Shown here: positions 1 through 8,799 of the stretch, piece by piece
Position numbering within the stretch: position 1 is the first letter of the stretch
Layout of the letters: each line of letters starts with the position of its first letter
From: Tritrichomonas musculus
Taxonomy: Eukaryota; Parabasalia; Tritrichomonadida; Tritrichomonadidae
Direction of reading: 5' to 3'
Assembly: GCA_039105265.1 (NCBI GenBank)
Contig: JAPFFF010000002.1
Coordinates: 5,952,001-6,016,000, forward strand
Length of the DNA: 64,000 bases
Position numbers and translations under genes: made by a program
Notes under the pieces: generated by a model
The model's input: only the letters and a program-made list of their open reading frames with translations
What the model was told of the DNA's origin: nothing
Databases searched by the model: none

Positions 1-181
1 ACAAACTATTGGAACGAGAGACTGTTTTTGCGGTGTTAAGTTGAGGGACATTGGGGTAATTTATTTGGATATTGGTATTCTGTTCTTGCGAAATTGATGT
101 ATTGTTCTTGCTTTTTGCTTCTGATGACAGTATACGAGCTTGTCGGAGAGTTCCAGACATTATTTGAATAACAAAAAATTT

Positions 182-421
182 TCAGGAGTAAAGATTGCTA
201 ACAGCTCTATTTAACAGATTTCTTACCTTCATATCTCTGTCATATTTTCGTTGAATCTTCTCTCTTTTTGCTATTTTTTTGGGGTCCGTGGGAGGTGTTT
301 GGCTCAATATCCTTCGATAATATTGGAGACGAGATTTCAGTTGTTTCAGAGTAGGAGTGGCGAAAGTTTTTCTACCGTGCCAGTTTTTGAGAGGGAGGAG
401 AGCGGGCTGTTCTTGTGACAT
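182..421 (-). CDS. Small basic protein of the Polinton, unknown function
   Basis: A 79-residue, Lys/Arg-rich ORF with an ATG start, transcribed divergently from the integrase gene with only 17 bases between the two starts. It has no membrane segment or recognisable motif. Its basic character would fit a nucleic-acid-binding or packaging role, but that is only a guess. Its position inside the element makes it a probable Polinton accessory gene rather than a host gene. Confidence 0.4.
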   Translation of the reverse strand: MSQEQPALLPLKNWHGRKTFATPTLKQLKSRLQYYRRILSQTPPTDPKKIAKREKIQRKYDRDMKVRNLLNRAVSNLYS

Positions 422-438
422 TTTCTACCAAATAAAAA

Positions 439-2304
439 ATGAATACAAGTAACTTACTTTACAATAATTCGGATAAAATAATAAATCATATCATATCGGA
501 AACAAACTTGCCGATAGACGATATGTTGAGAGGCAATGACGGGGATGTCCTGAATACCAGCAATAAAATACGGATATTTTGTAGATGCCTTTCTGACCCT
601 CAACAAAAAGTAAATTATAAAGCTGAGAGGATAATGGACTGGCTAGGAAATCAGAAAATAGACTCTTTGGACGACTTTTTGGACTATATGGACGATACTT
701 CTTATTGCTTCAATCATGGGAGAAAATTTACTTATAACCATATTTTTACTCGAACAGACATTCAACACGTAAATAATTTCTTGAGAATCAACCAAGACAG
801 AATCGATAGATTGCTTTTTGCAAGGATAGAACAACTAAAAGAAGGCATCAAAAGAGTCAATGAATCCAGATATAAAGATGCTTGCGAAAGAGCCAAAGAA
901 GAATTGTTCAGACAAAAATTGACCAACAAAAACAAGCCACAATTTGGTGCTGTCAGAGATTTTATTCAGCAAAATGGCTGCACAGCAGACTCTCGCTTTG
1001 CGAGTGGAGGGAATAAACACATATATCTCTTTGAAGATACACCCAGAGTTTATACAAGAATTGTGATTCAAGATGATGATATTCGACAAATTTATGACGA
1101 ATTTATTGAGGAATGGGAAAAGAGACAAAGACCTAAAAGACCTATTTTTAGAGATACATTCACAGATAAATTGAACGAATTTGTTGTTTATAATCATGAG
1201 AGACTGTTAGATAAAGAGGAATTCAATAGAGTCAGTAGTAATTGGGGAGAGAGTAGATTATCCGAAGACGAGAGATACAATAGATACGTCAATAAATTTT
1301 ATTTCCAGCCAACGACATATTCAACCTATGAAATTCCTCAGGAGCAAAATATTATTGGGTTCAAAACAGAGAGTAAAATAAGAGCTTTGAAGAGTTTGTT
1401 TCCCGATAGACAGGTCAAAATAGCTGAGAACACATCATACTTTCCGCTGAAAAAGAACGCCAAATTATATCAACTCCATAAAGTTTCATCAAGAAATTCT
1501 TATATTATTGATTTGATGTTTGTTGATAAATTATGTTATTTGGTCATGATAAATGTCAATACAAGATATTTGTACGTTGAGTTGGTCAACCAGATATTGT
1601 TTGGAGAAGAGAAAGAAGAAAAGCATCAGAGATTCGCGAAATATAATAAATCAGCAGATACTTACCTAAAAACCCTCGATAAATTGCTGCAATCTGGTGT
1701 TGTAATAAAGAGCTTGACGTTTGATGGAGAGGGCTCTTTTAACTCAAGAAAGGCCCAAGAATACTATAGAGCTCATAGAATAGAATGGCAAACTGCACCA
1801 AGAATGAGAATGGGAAACTATCCAGACTTCATGAAAAAGGAGCAAAATCAAGTAAAAACTGACCCGATGCACAGTTCTTTGGGACTGATAGATAGAGTCA
1901 TCAGGACACTGAGAGATATGGCTTATAATATGGGAATTGGGATAATTACTCCATCGATAATGGAAGAATTAGTGAGACAATATAATAATGCACCTCATAA
2001 AACACTCTCAAAATATGCCAGGAAAAGTGTGTCTCCGAGGATGGTTCATGAAGATAAAGAGCTGGAATCGTTGATTGTGATGAATATTTGTAAAGAGAAT
2101 TATGACATAATGACGAGTAAAGGATTCTATTTGCCAAAAGGGATGTCGGTAAAATTGTATAACGAAAAGGATGGAATGATGAAGAGAAGGTCCAATGTAC
2201 AGCCAGGAAAGTATAGAGTTGTTGGGTTCAAGAATGGTTTGTATGAAGTAACGGACCAAAAAAATATGAGACAATTTATTCCTCGGTGGAAAATTGACTG
2301 GTAA
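439..2304 (+). CDS. Polinton integrase (retroviral-type, rve fold)
   Basis: A 621-residue protein. The central part (about residues 350-530) has the layout of a retroviral/Polinton integrase core, with acidic residues in the expected order, and the C-terminal ~60 residues form a small basic beta-rich module like the chromo/SH3-like tail of these enzymes. It would insert the element's DNA into host chromosomes. The gene is convergent with the polymerase gene and their 3' ends overlap by 29 bases, typical of compact Polinton packing. It reads open throughout. Confidence 0.9.
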   Translation: MNTSNLLYNNSDKIINHIISETNLPIDDMLRGNDGDVLNTSNKIRIFCRCLSDPQQKVNYKAERIMDWLGNQKIDSLDDFLDYMDDTSYCFNHGRKFTYNHIFTRTDIQHVNNFLRINQDRIDRLLFARIEQLKEGIKRVNESRYKDACERAKEELFRQKLTNKNKPQFGAVRDFIQQNGCTADSRFASGGNKHIYLFEDTPRVYTRIVIQDDDIRQIYDEFIEEWEKRQRPKRPIFRDTFTDKLNEFVVYNHERLLDKEEFNRVSSNWGESRLSEDERYNRYVNKFYFQPTTYSTYEIPQEQNIIGFKTESKIRALKSLFPDRQVKIAENTSYFPLKKNAKLYQLHKVSSRNSYIIDLMFVDKLCYLVMINVNTRYLYVELVNQILFGEEKEEKHQRFAKYNKSADTYLKTLDKLLQSGVVIKSLTFDGEGSFNSRKAQEYYRAHRIEWQTAPRMRMGNYPDFMKKEQNQVKTDPMHSSLGLIDRVIRTLRDMAYNMGIGIITPSIMEELVRQYNNAPHKTLSKYARKSVSPRMVHEDKELESLIVMNICKENYDIMTSKGFYLPKGMSVKLYNEKDGMMKRRSNVQPGKYRVVGFKNGLYEVTDQKNMRQFIPRWKIDW

Positions 2305-5300
2305 AATATTGGGTAATATCTCCTTCAGCATAGTCTGTTTTGATACATCTCTCGAATTTTTTTCTTGTCGATACAGTCATATTTTTATTCATTTCGAAGC
2401 AAGGTTGTCCTTTTGTTAGGTCGAATGTGATGGAATTTCTGTTATATAGTGTTTCATAAAGCTTCATTACATCTCCTTGAAACTCCTCGTTGAATTTATA
2501 TTTGATGGAATTTTGAGTGAGTCCCTTGCCTCGTATTACATAATCAATCTCTCCAGTAGAATCTGTAATCATATGGACGTACATTTTCTTCATCAAGAAG
2601 AATGCTTCAATAGATTCGGGCATCTCATCATGACCATTTATCGAAGGGAAATCACAGTGAAATTGTCCTAAATTTTTCCCGATAAGTTCGCGGTTATATT
2701 TATTGTTGAATTCTTTTTGTAGACGTTTTAAGTCGGCAGATTCTATCATAAATGAGTCTGTATCTTGGTAATAAATATGGCATCCTATGTCGAAAGCAAG
2801 ACACATGACTTCGTTCATTATTCTCTTGGACATGGACAAAACTTGGATGCCTAAAAGAGAGAAATTGAAGTGATTATCTATTTGTTTGAGGGTCTTTATT
2901 GCGTGAATATTTGAGTTGTTTAACTGAATATCTTCGACAATTTTGTTATAGTTTTTTGCCCAATATTTATCGAGTTCATCTCCTTCGTGAAGATATTTAT
3001 AGTCTTTATCTACTGGTCTCTCAATTGTTTTGCCGTAGCAGGAATTCATGATGAGTTTGTAGAGATTTTGGAGCGGATTATTCTGTTTCTTATATTCGAG
3101 TCGTTTATTGAATATTTCTCTGATACAATCTTGAATACGATAATCTTTCTTTCCGTCCCAATAATATCCTCTCAGTATATTGAATTCTATTTGCTGAAAC
3201 TCAATAAAATCTTCCAAAGTGATGTTGTCAACAACCATTTTAATGGTTTGATTTGGTTGGAGAATGTCGTTATTCCTGTTTAAACCTCCTATTTTTTGAA
3301 CAATTAACGGAAATGCATAATGTTTGTTGATTTTTGTTATTTCGATTTCAACGATATATGCGGACTGTTGAGAGAGGAAATTGTAGTTTAGTTGGTCTTG
3401 TTGTATTACCTTTGGACGTCCTTCAACTGTGTATAATCTGCTCATTGCGGAAGGATATAATGATACTGCATCAAAATCGCAAAGGTTCTTCTTGACATGC
3501 CATTTCTTGTTATACGCCGTCATGCATCTACCTCCATATATCGCCTTTGAGCAAAAATATCTCACATGACCGCCTAATTTATAGAGATTTTGGTTGGGAT
3601 AATAGACTCTTTGATTGAAGACTTCGTTTGCGAGAGACGATATGCTGATGAAATTAAATGGGTCGACTTTGAAGTCTTTGATGAATCCTTCACGCAGTTT
3701 ATTGAATCCGATTCTGAGGATATTAACGTCTTGCTGGCAGTAAAATTCTGCATATTTCCACATGTCAAAATGGTTTTCGTCTATTCGGCAGCCAGATATT
3801 TTATCGATATTGGCGTTGAATAAATTGTAGTCTTCATCAGTCCAAATTTTGTCTTCATTTTCTCCGGCTTCACCAATTGTGCCACAGTTAGTTTTAAAAC
3901 GATTAAGAGTGTAATATTTGTATGGAAATATCTCTTTTTGTATGTCAGGAATGTCAAACATTGAGGGTAATTGAGATAATTTGCAGGAAAGAATTGGTAA
4001 AGAGTCTTTGAGATGGATGGTTTTGTTATTATATTTTATATCAGCCTTCATTGTTTTTGTGCCTTTGATGATGGATTTGGCGAGTCCGAAAGAAGCCAGC
4101 ATTCTGATATCATACGCTAAATTGTGGAAATAAACGACTGCATCATCGGGTAAATAATCGAGTAATTGTTTATTACAGTCTTCTCCTCGGAAAGTTTTAT
4201 TGATTCGGCCTGTTCTATTCTGTAAGACGCAGAGGAAAGGTTTGTGAATTTCTGTTGATGTATCTGCTTCAAAATCGGCATACCAATACGTTTTGTTGTC
4301 AGTTCGGAGTAGTTTCTTTTTGTCAAATTTTATTAGTTTCGTGCATTGTTCTTCGTTATATTCGAGGTCGATAAGGTCAATATCGTCGATTACTTCTTTG
4401 TGGAAAATTGTATTGAGGACCTTATATTGACCGAATGTGATTGGGACGAAGAAGTTGTTTTTCATTAAAGTTCGAACGAGGTCTGATGATGTCATGAAGC
4501 ATCTCGCGGGGCGCCAGTGGTCAACGTTGTACTCTTTATTGAATTTATCTTCTGTGCATTGATTGAGGTGGTTGGCGGAGCCAAGTTTGCAAAGCGAATT
4601 GATATAGTATGTGCTGAAAGGTGTTTTCTCCTCAAGGAAATAGTGCTTATTGAAGACGTTCATTGTATGAGTTCTATTTGGTTCGGCATTTTCTATACCT
4701 AAATAATGTTTATTTGTATCATTCTTTTTGGACCTGACAGAACGTTTCTTATTTTTTCCATTGGCATCTTCGTTGATAAACGATAATTTGACGTGAATAT
4801 TGAACTCAGTACATAGTTCGTTTAGAGCTTTTTGGGAGAGATATCTTGAATTAATTCTTAGGCGCATTTTGTTTAGTATATCATCGTCATAGCATCCTGT
4901 TTGTTGAAGGGCATAGATGAAGCAGCAATCGTCCAATTCCTTTCTCTGTTTGCCTTTTTTGTCTACGAGAGATGTGAAAATCTGTAATTTTTCGAGATAT
5001 TTTGAGACATTTGATGGGCAGTTTTCACGTACCAAATATTGAAAGAAACTTCCTCCAACGTCATTTTTTGCCTTAATATTCTGAAATTCACTAAAGCGAA
5101 CTGCTTCAAAGAGGCTCCATTCGGGTATTTTTTCGGCTCCATTCTCATAAAAATATTCTGGTACAACATTCTCTATATCGAAGATGAAGTGTTTTTCTGT
5201 CAGATTTTCCATTAATTTGTTGTATATTTCAGGCGTCAATTGATATGAATGCCATTGATTTTTGATTTTGAAAGCGAGTTTGTACTTGGCGATAATAGGT

Positions 5301-5731
5301 AAAGAATCTATATATTCTTCAAAGAATTCCTTCAATTTGGGAAGCAATAAGAGTCTGCCGTCCTTATCTAATCTCTCAAAGTCGATTTGCCATCTTCTTG
5401 GGGAGTATTCTAATTTTTCCATTATTTCGTCGACGATTTGTTGCTGGGAATTGTTGTCCGTTTTGATTGGTTTTTCAGCTTGTTTGGGTTGTTCTTCTTG
5501 TTTTTCAGGTTGTTGGGCGGGGGTATTGTTCTTGCCTTTAAAATACCAGTACATAGCATCATAGTTGTCTAAATCTCCATCATACCCTTCATACTTAGCA
5601 CATTCTCGTATGTCATAATAGAATTCTTCTTGTGAGTTCCAATAATATGAAAAGTCGTGTTGTAGTTTCTCGTTTATTATCAATTCAAATAGTTCTTGTA
5701 ATTTTTCGGGAGTAGCTTCGGAGAGTCTCAT
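2276..5731 (-). CDS. Polinton protein-primed DNA polymerase B
   Basis: An 1151-residue family B DNA polymerase. An N-terminal exonuclease-like part (about residues 480-700) is followed by the polymerase domain, where the family signatures for motif A (SLYPS), motif B (NSCYGK) and motif C (YQDTDS) appear in the right order. The length and the insertions between motifs match protein-primed Polinton polymerases, which copy the element from a terminal protein. It reads open throughout and starts at an ATG close to the element's right end. It is the strongest marker that this is a Polinton. Confidence 0.93.
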   Translation of the reverse strand: MRLSEATPEKLQELFELIINEKLQHDFSYYWNSQEEFYYDIRECAKYEGYDGDLDNYDAMYWYFKGKNNTPAQQPEKQEEQPKQAEKPIKTDNNSQQQIVDEIMEKLEYSPRRWQIDFERLDKDGRLLLLPKLKEFFEEYIDSLPIIAKYKLAFKIKNQWHSYQLTPEIYNKLMENLTEKHFIFDIENVVPEYFYENGAEKIPEWSLFEAVRFSEFQNIKAKNDVGGSFFQYLVRENCPSNVSKYLEKLQIFTSLVDKKGKQRKELDDCCFIYALQQTGCYDDDILNKMRLRINSRYLSQKALNELCTEFNIHVKLSFINEDANGKNKKRSVRSKKNDTNKHYLGIENAEPNRTHTMNVFNKHYFLEEKTPFSTYYINSLCKLGSANHLNQCTEDKFNKEYNVDHWRPARCFMTSSDLVRTLMKNNFFVPITFGQYKVLNTIFHKEVIDDIDLIDLEYNEEQCTKLIKFDKKKLLRTDNKTYWYADFEADTSTEIHKPFLCVLQNRTGRINKTFRGEDCNKQLLDYLPDDAVVYFHNLAYDIRMLASFGLAKSIIKGTKTMKADIKYNNKTIHLKDSLPILSCKLSQLPSMFDIPDIQKEIFPYKYYTLNRFKTNCGTIGEAGENEDKIWTDEDYNLFNANIDKISGCRIDENHFDMWKYAEFYCQQDVNILRIGFNKLREGFIKDFKVDPFNFISISSLANEVFNQRVYYPNQNLYKLGGHVRYFCSKAIYGGRCMTAYNKKWHVKKNLCDFDAVSLYPSAMSRLYTVEGRPKVIQQDQLNYNFLSQQSAYIVEIEITKINKHYAFPLIVQKIGGLNRNNDILQPNQTIKMVVDNITLEDFIEFQQIEFNILRGYYWDGKKDYRIQDCIREIFNKRLEYKKQNNPLQNLYKLIMNSCYGKTIERPVDKDYKYLHEGDELDKYWAKNYNKIVEDIQLNNSNIHAIKTLKQIDNHFNFSLLGIQVLSMSKRIMNEVMCLAFDIGCHIYYQDTDSFMIESADLKRLQKEFNNKYNRELIGKNLGQFHCDFPSINGHDEMPESIEAFFLMKKMYVHMITDSTGEIDYVIRGKGLTQNSIKYKFNEEFQGDVMKLYETLYNRNSITFDLTKGQPCFEMNKNMTVSTRKKFERCIKTDYAEGDITQYFTSQFSTEE

Positions 5732-6160
5732 TTTTGCAATGAAAATAAAAATTAAAAAATATAAAAATTTATACCACTTATCAAAAATGTGAAAATTTCA
5801 AAAAATTATTTTTTTCAGAAAAAGTTTCAAAAAAGTTGATTTCAATAATTTTAAAAATCATAAATTGTATACAAAAATTTTATTTATACCTTTTTCATAT
5901 CACATGTCATACAAAAATTTTATCAAAATTATGTTCATATCACCACTTTCCATCCATTGAAAGACCTTAATTTAGGCAATTTTTTGACACAAAAAGGTGA
6001 ATGCAAAATGCCCTATAGTGATAGGGGGTTTTCTGACAACACTCTGGAGGTCAAAAAAGTGCCAAAATTGGGTAGTTGGAGACCAAAAAAGTGCCAAAAT
6101 TAGGGGTGTTTGAGGGGATTGAAGACCGGAGGTCTGAAATCACCGCAAACGTATACTACT
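5732..6160. repeat. Polinton terminal region with hairpin and internal direct repeat
   Basis: Non-coding terminal stretch of the element. It contains a perfect 6-bp stem with a 4-base loop (CCCTAT-AGTG-ATAGGG, 6011-6026) and two near-identical copies of a ~27-base sequence (6046-6072 and 6078-6106) sharing AAAAAAGTGCCAAAATT. This is likely part of the terminal inverted repeat, whose partner would lie beyond the left edge of the window. Confidence 0.5.
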
Positions 6161-6276
6161 CAAATTATCATTTAATTTATTTTTTTTTTTTTGAATGCAT
6201 TCAACCATTTAAATTAAATGCTATTTTGTTCGAATAAAATTTAAACATGTTCCACTTAAAAACGAAACCAATCATA

Positions 6277-6283
6277 TCATTTT
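6277..6283 (+). promoter_or_regulatory. Trichomonad-type initiator (TCATTTT)
   Basis: TCATTTT matches the TCAYTW initiator known from Trichomonas. Its A lies 11 bases upstream of the MLF-like ATG. The same motif is kept in the second copy. Confidence 0.5.
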
Positions 6284-6289
6284 TATTTA

Positions 6290-7093
6290 ATGTTCCATAT
6301 CTTTAACATTCCACGTGTTAATTACAACTATTGCAGGCCAACAATATATCGCAGAAGATATATCCCAATAGAAAGTTATCTTCTGAATTCGATTCGAGAA
6401 GCCCAAGAAATCGAAAAACTCAGAGCAATTCTATACAACAGATTAATTCAGCAACAATACAAAGATCAATTATCAGTTAAATCAGAAATCTCAAACAAAC
6501 AAAAATCAAAAGATATAGTTAAATGTAACAATACAGAAAACAACAATAACAATAATGACAATAACATCGATATCAATGCGAATGACAACCCAGTAAATGA
6601 ATCACCATCTCCGTTTTATTATTTCGAGAGTCACTCGATATTTGATGGTGAAAAATTCATTGAAGAAAGAAAAGAAAGAACAATTGACAGTGAAGGTAAA
6701 ATTCACCAGTCACTAAAGAGGCGAATTGACGATCAATGGTATGAAACTGAGCAAACTGAAGATGAAAACGGTCAGGCGGTGAATAAAGAAACATGGCACA
6801 ACGTTTCAGAAGATGGAATTGAACAATTCAAGCAAGATTGGATTTCAAACTCAAGTCAAAAATTAGGTTTAACCGAAAATGACAAGAAAGAAGAAGAAAA
6901 AGAACAAAAACAAACTGAAACAGAAAAGAAAGAAAACTTTGAAAATGGCAAAATTTCAAGAGAAGAAGAAAAAGAAGAATGTATGCAAAACGAAGAAAGA
7001 AAAGAAGAAATTAAAGATGAAAATCAAACAAATGACAATGAAAAATTATCATTACAACAAAATTTAAATGATAATGAAATGCAAAACGAGTAA
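6290..7093 (+). CDS. Myeloid leukaemia factor (MLF)-like protein, copy 1
   Basis: A 267-residue protein. Residues ~108-184 match the MLF family pattern: an aromatic YYFES start, a DGEKFIEE turn, then GK-H----KR and the closing ETWHNVSEDGIEQFKQDW, which parallels the 'TLHNL-EDEL--FE--W' end of animal and protist MLFs. Upstream is an Asn-rich spacer (~80-98), and the last ~75 residues are a Glu/Lys-rich tail with predicted helix. MLF proteins are small adaptors linked to stress and vesicle or nuclear functions in other protists; the role here is unknown. The start is supported by an initiator motif 11 bases upstream. The ORF in the +1 frame of the Lys/Glu tail is a shadow. Confidence 0.75.
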   Translation: MFHIFNIPRVNYNYCRPTIYRRRYIPIESYLLNSIREAQEIEKLRAILYNRLIQQQYKDQLSVKSEISNKQKSKDIVKCNNTENNNNNNDNNIDINANDNPVNESPSPFYYFESHSIFDGEKFIEERKERTIDSEGKIHQSLKRRIDDQWYETEQTEDENGQAVNKETWHNVSEDGIEQFKQDWISNSSQKLGLTENDKKEEEKEQKQTETEKKENFENGKISREEEKEECMQNEERKEEIKDENQTNDNEKLSLQQNLNDNEMQNE

Positions 7094-7607
7094 TTTCATT
7101 TTATAAAATTTTAATTTTTTATTTTATTTTTTTATATAAGAATTTGTGCATTGAGGATGACAAGTACATGTTTTATACTATAAGTGTGTGTGCATTGTAC
7201 ATTATTAATATATAATACTGTTCATATTATCATTTTTATTTCGACAATATCATCTCATCGCCAACGATTTATGTGAGGCTAAACATACTAAATATTGTTA
7301 TATTAATATGTTTAAAACATATAAATCATAAAATTAATTGTTTTAATTGAATTTATAAAAGTCCATTTCATTAGATATTTTAATTCCAGTTAGTTTGTTT
7401 TTATTGGATTTAAGCAAAAGTAATGCTTATTCATTTTTAAATATGTTTATATTAACTAATGTCTATTTTAAAGATAGAAAAAAAGAGTTTAAATTCATTC
7501 AATTGCTTATCATATCATGGTTGATTCTTTTTTCTTATTTGCAAAAAAATAGTTCTCGTAGAATTATGAAATACAATCATCTTTTATTAGAAATTACAAA
7601 ATAATAT

Positions 7608-7820
7608 AATTTATGACGTTGAATCCTTTTTTGATTATTTATTGAATGATGCTGATCTCTTTATGAAAACTATCAATTAAATTATTCAAGAAATGAATGT
7701 GATTTTATACTCCTATTTTTACCAAATACTTTTTGGTAGATTGAAATTCCCAAAACCTCCAATTTTGAAGAAAAATATAAACCAATTATTTCATGAAGGT
7801 CTTGGTTCTATAATCTAATA
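7608..7820 (+). pseudogene. Relic of a Sel1-repeat protein C-terminal tail
   Basis: One reading frame, with a single internal stop, ends in INQLFHEGLGSII. This closely resembles the tail INQYFYEGLGKDI of the Sel1-type gene relic ending at 36292. No Sel1 repeats are readable upstream, so this is a decayed 3' end. Bases 7680-7710 of this relic reappear at 12204-12234, showing the two loci share a history. Confidence 0.4.
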
Positions 7821-8570
7821 TAAACCAAATTTTCATGATGAATTCAAACTTAAAAGGCTCTTTTAATGAGATAACAAAGTGGAAATAAAGCATTATTGCC
7901 CTAATTTATTTGAATTAACTATATTAAATAAATAAATGTTTTAAAACTTTTAAAACATATTCTTATAAACTAACTTTTGAAAAAATTCGATTTTGATATC
8001 GAAGTGCTTTTTCCACATTTTTAATTATTCATTCATTAAACTCTATAGACTAATATATTATTGTAATTAATTCTTTGTTTGCTCTAAGAATTTGGAAGAT
8101 TTTTTCTTGATATGTGGTGTAATTTTGAAAATACGTGTCAATTGAATGACTTTCACTTCTTCGTATTTTTGGATAGCCTTCAATAATATTAATAAGAATG
8201 TTGTTATGTATTTTGAGAACATATTCTTTCTTGAATTTTGATTTTATAATAACTATTTTTTAAACATTGTTGCTCTTATGAAAGAGAAAATCTCGTTTTA
8301 GGTCTCCTAAGAGAACACTCCGAAAAATAGCTCTTTGAATTTTGATTTTATTATCATTATTATCAAACCATGCTACACATGGTTGATCGTTCATTTCATT
8401 TTTATAATACAAATCAACAATCAACCATTACAAGGATGTCATATAACCATCAAGATGGTCTCTGTTTACATATGCCTGTTCTGTAATGCATCTTTTGGTT
8501 ATTCGGCACAACAGAAAACCTGACTGTTTTCTACTTAGGTGAAGTTTAAGTTGACCAAGGCAGCCATGGC
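7821..8570. other. Intergenic, no supported gene
   Basis: AT-rich sequence. On the minus strand an open frame without an ATG runs over about 8050-8268 (~70 codons) and has protein-like composition, but I recognise no family. It may be a gene remnant. Confidence 0.3.
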
Positions 8571-8774
8571 ATTGAATTCAAGAACAAACTTGCCCCAAGT
8601 GAATAAATCCGCTGTTAATTTGCACGTGATAGTAATGACAAATATAGAGTTGTTTTAGTCTCAGATTGAACAACATGTTGCTCCAGTCTTTGATATCAGT
8701 CAAGTCGGCACAGTCAACATGAAAGATAAATCAGGCATGCTCTCATTTGCTGTCAACAAATCAACAGATCAGGC
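8571..8774 (+). pseudogene. Coding-like relic of unknown family
   Basis: The base composition is richer in G+C than the flanks, and one frame reads protein-like segments such as VAPVFDISQVGTVNMKDKSG around a single stop. The same family sequence (LSFAVN-STD) recurs at 12245-12275. I do not recognise the family. It ends exactly where the Sel1 ORF begins, suggesting a rearrangement joined the two. Confidence 0.35.
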
Positions 8775-8799
8775 ATGATCTCATTTGCTGTCAAACAAA
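8731..8799 (+). repeat. 38-bp direct repeat, two units
   Basis: TCAGGCATG-TCTCATTTGC followed by TGTCAA-CAAA occurs at 8731-8760 and again at 8769-8799, a 38-base period. The second unit supplies the first codons of the Sel1 ORF, so the ORF's present N-terminus is probably a junction product. Confidence 0.7.

Larger units (their letters stand above)
1..6160. mobile_element. Polinton/Maverick element, partial (right-hand part)
   Basis: Virus-like self-synthesising element. The parts visible are a retroviral-type integrase gene, a long protein-primed family B DNA polymerase gene on the opposite strand, and a small basic ORF. The left part lies outside the window, so the element cannot be judged complete, but both large genes here read open from start to stop, which suggests a recent copy. 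The right end is placed at 6160 for two reasons: the sequence there ends in ...ACT, so the element would begin AG... on the other strand as Polintons do, and similarity to the second MLF block (11190 onward) begins at the next base. The end position is an inference. Confidence 0.85.
6161..7174. repeat. Duplicated MLF block, copy 1
   Basis: A ~1.01 kb segment nearly identical to 11190-12203, in the same orientation. It spans ~130 bases of upstream sequence, the whole MLF-like gene and ~80 bases downstream. Within the coding part I count roughly ten single-base differences, about 99% identity. The left boundary coincides with the inferred Polinton end. Confidence 0.9.
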
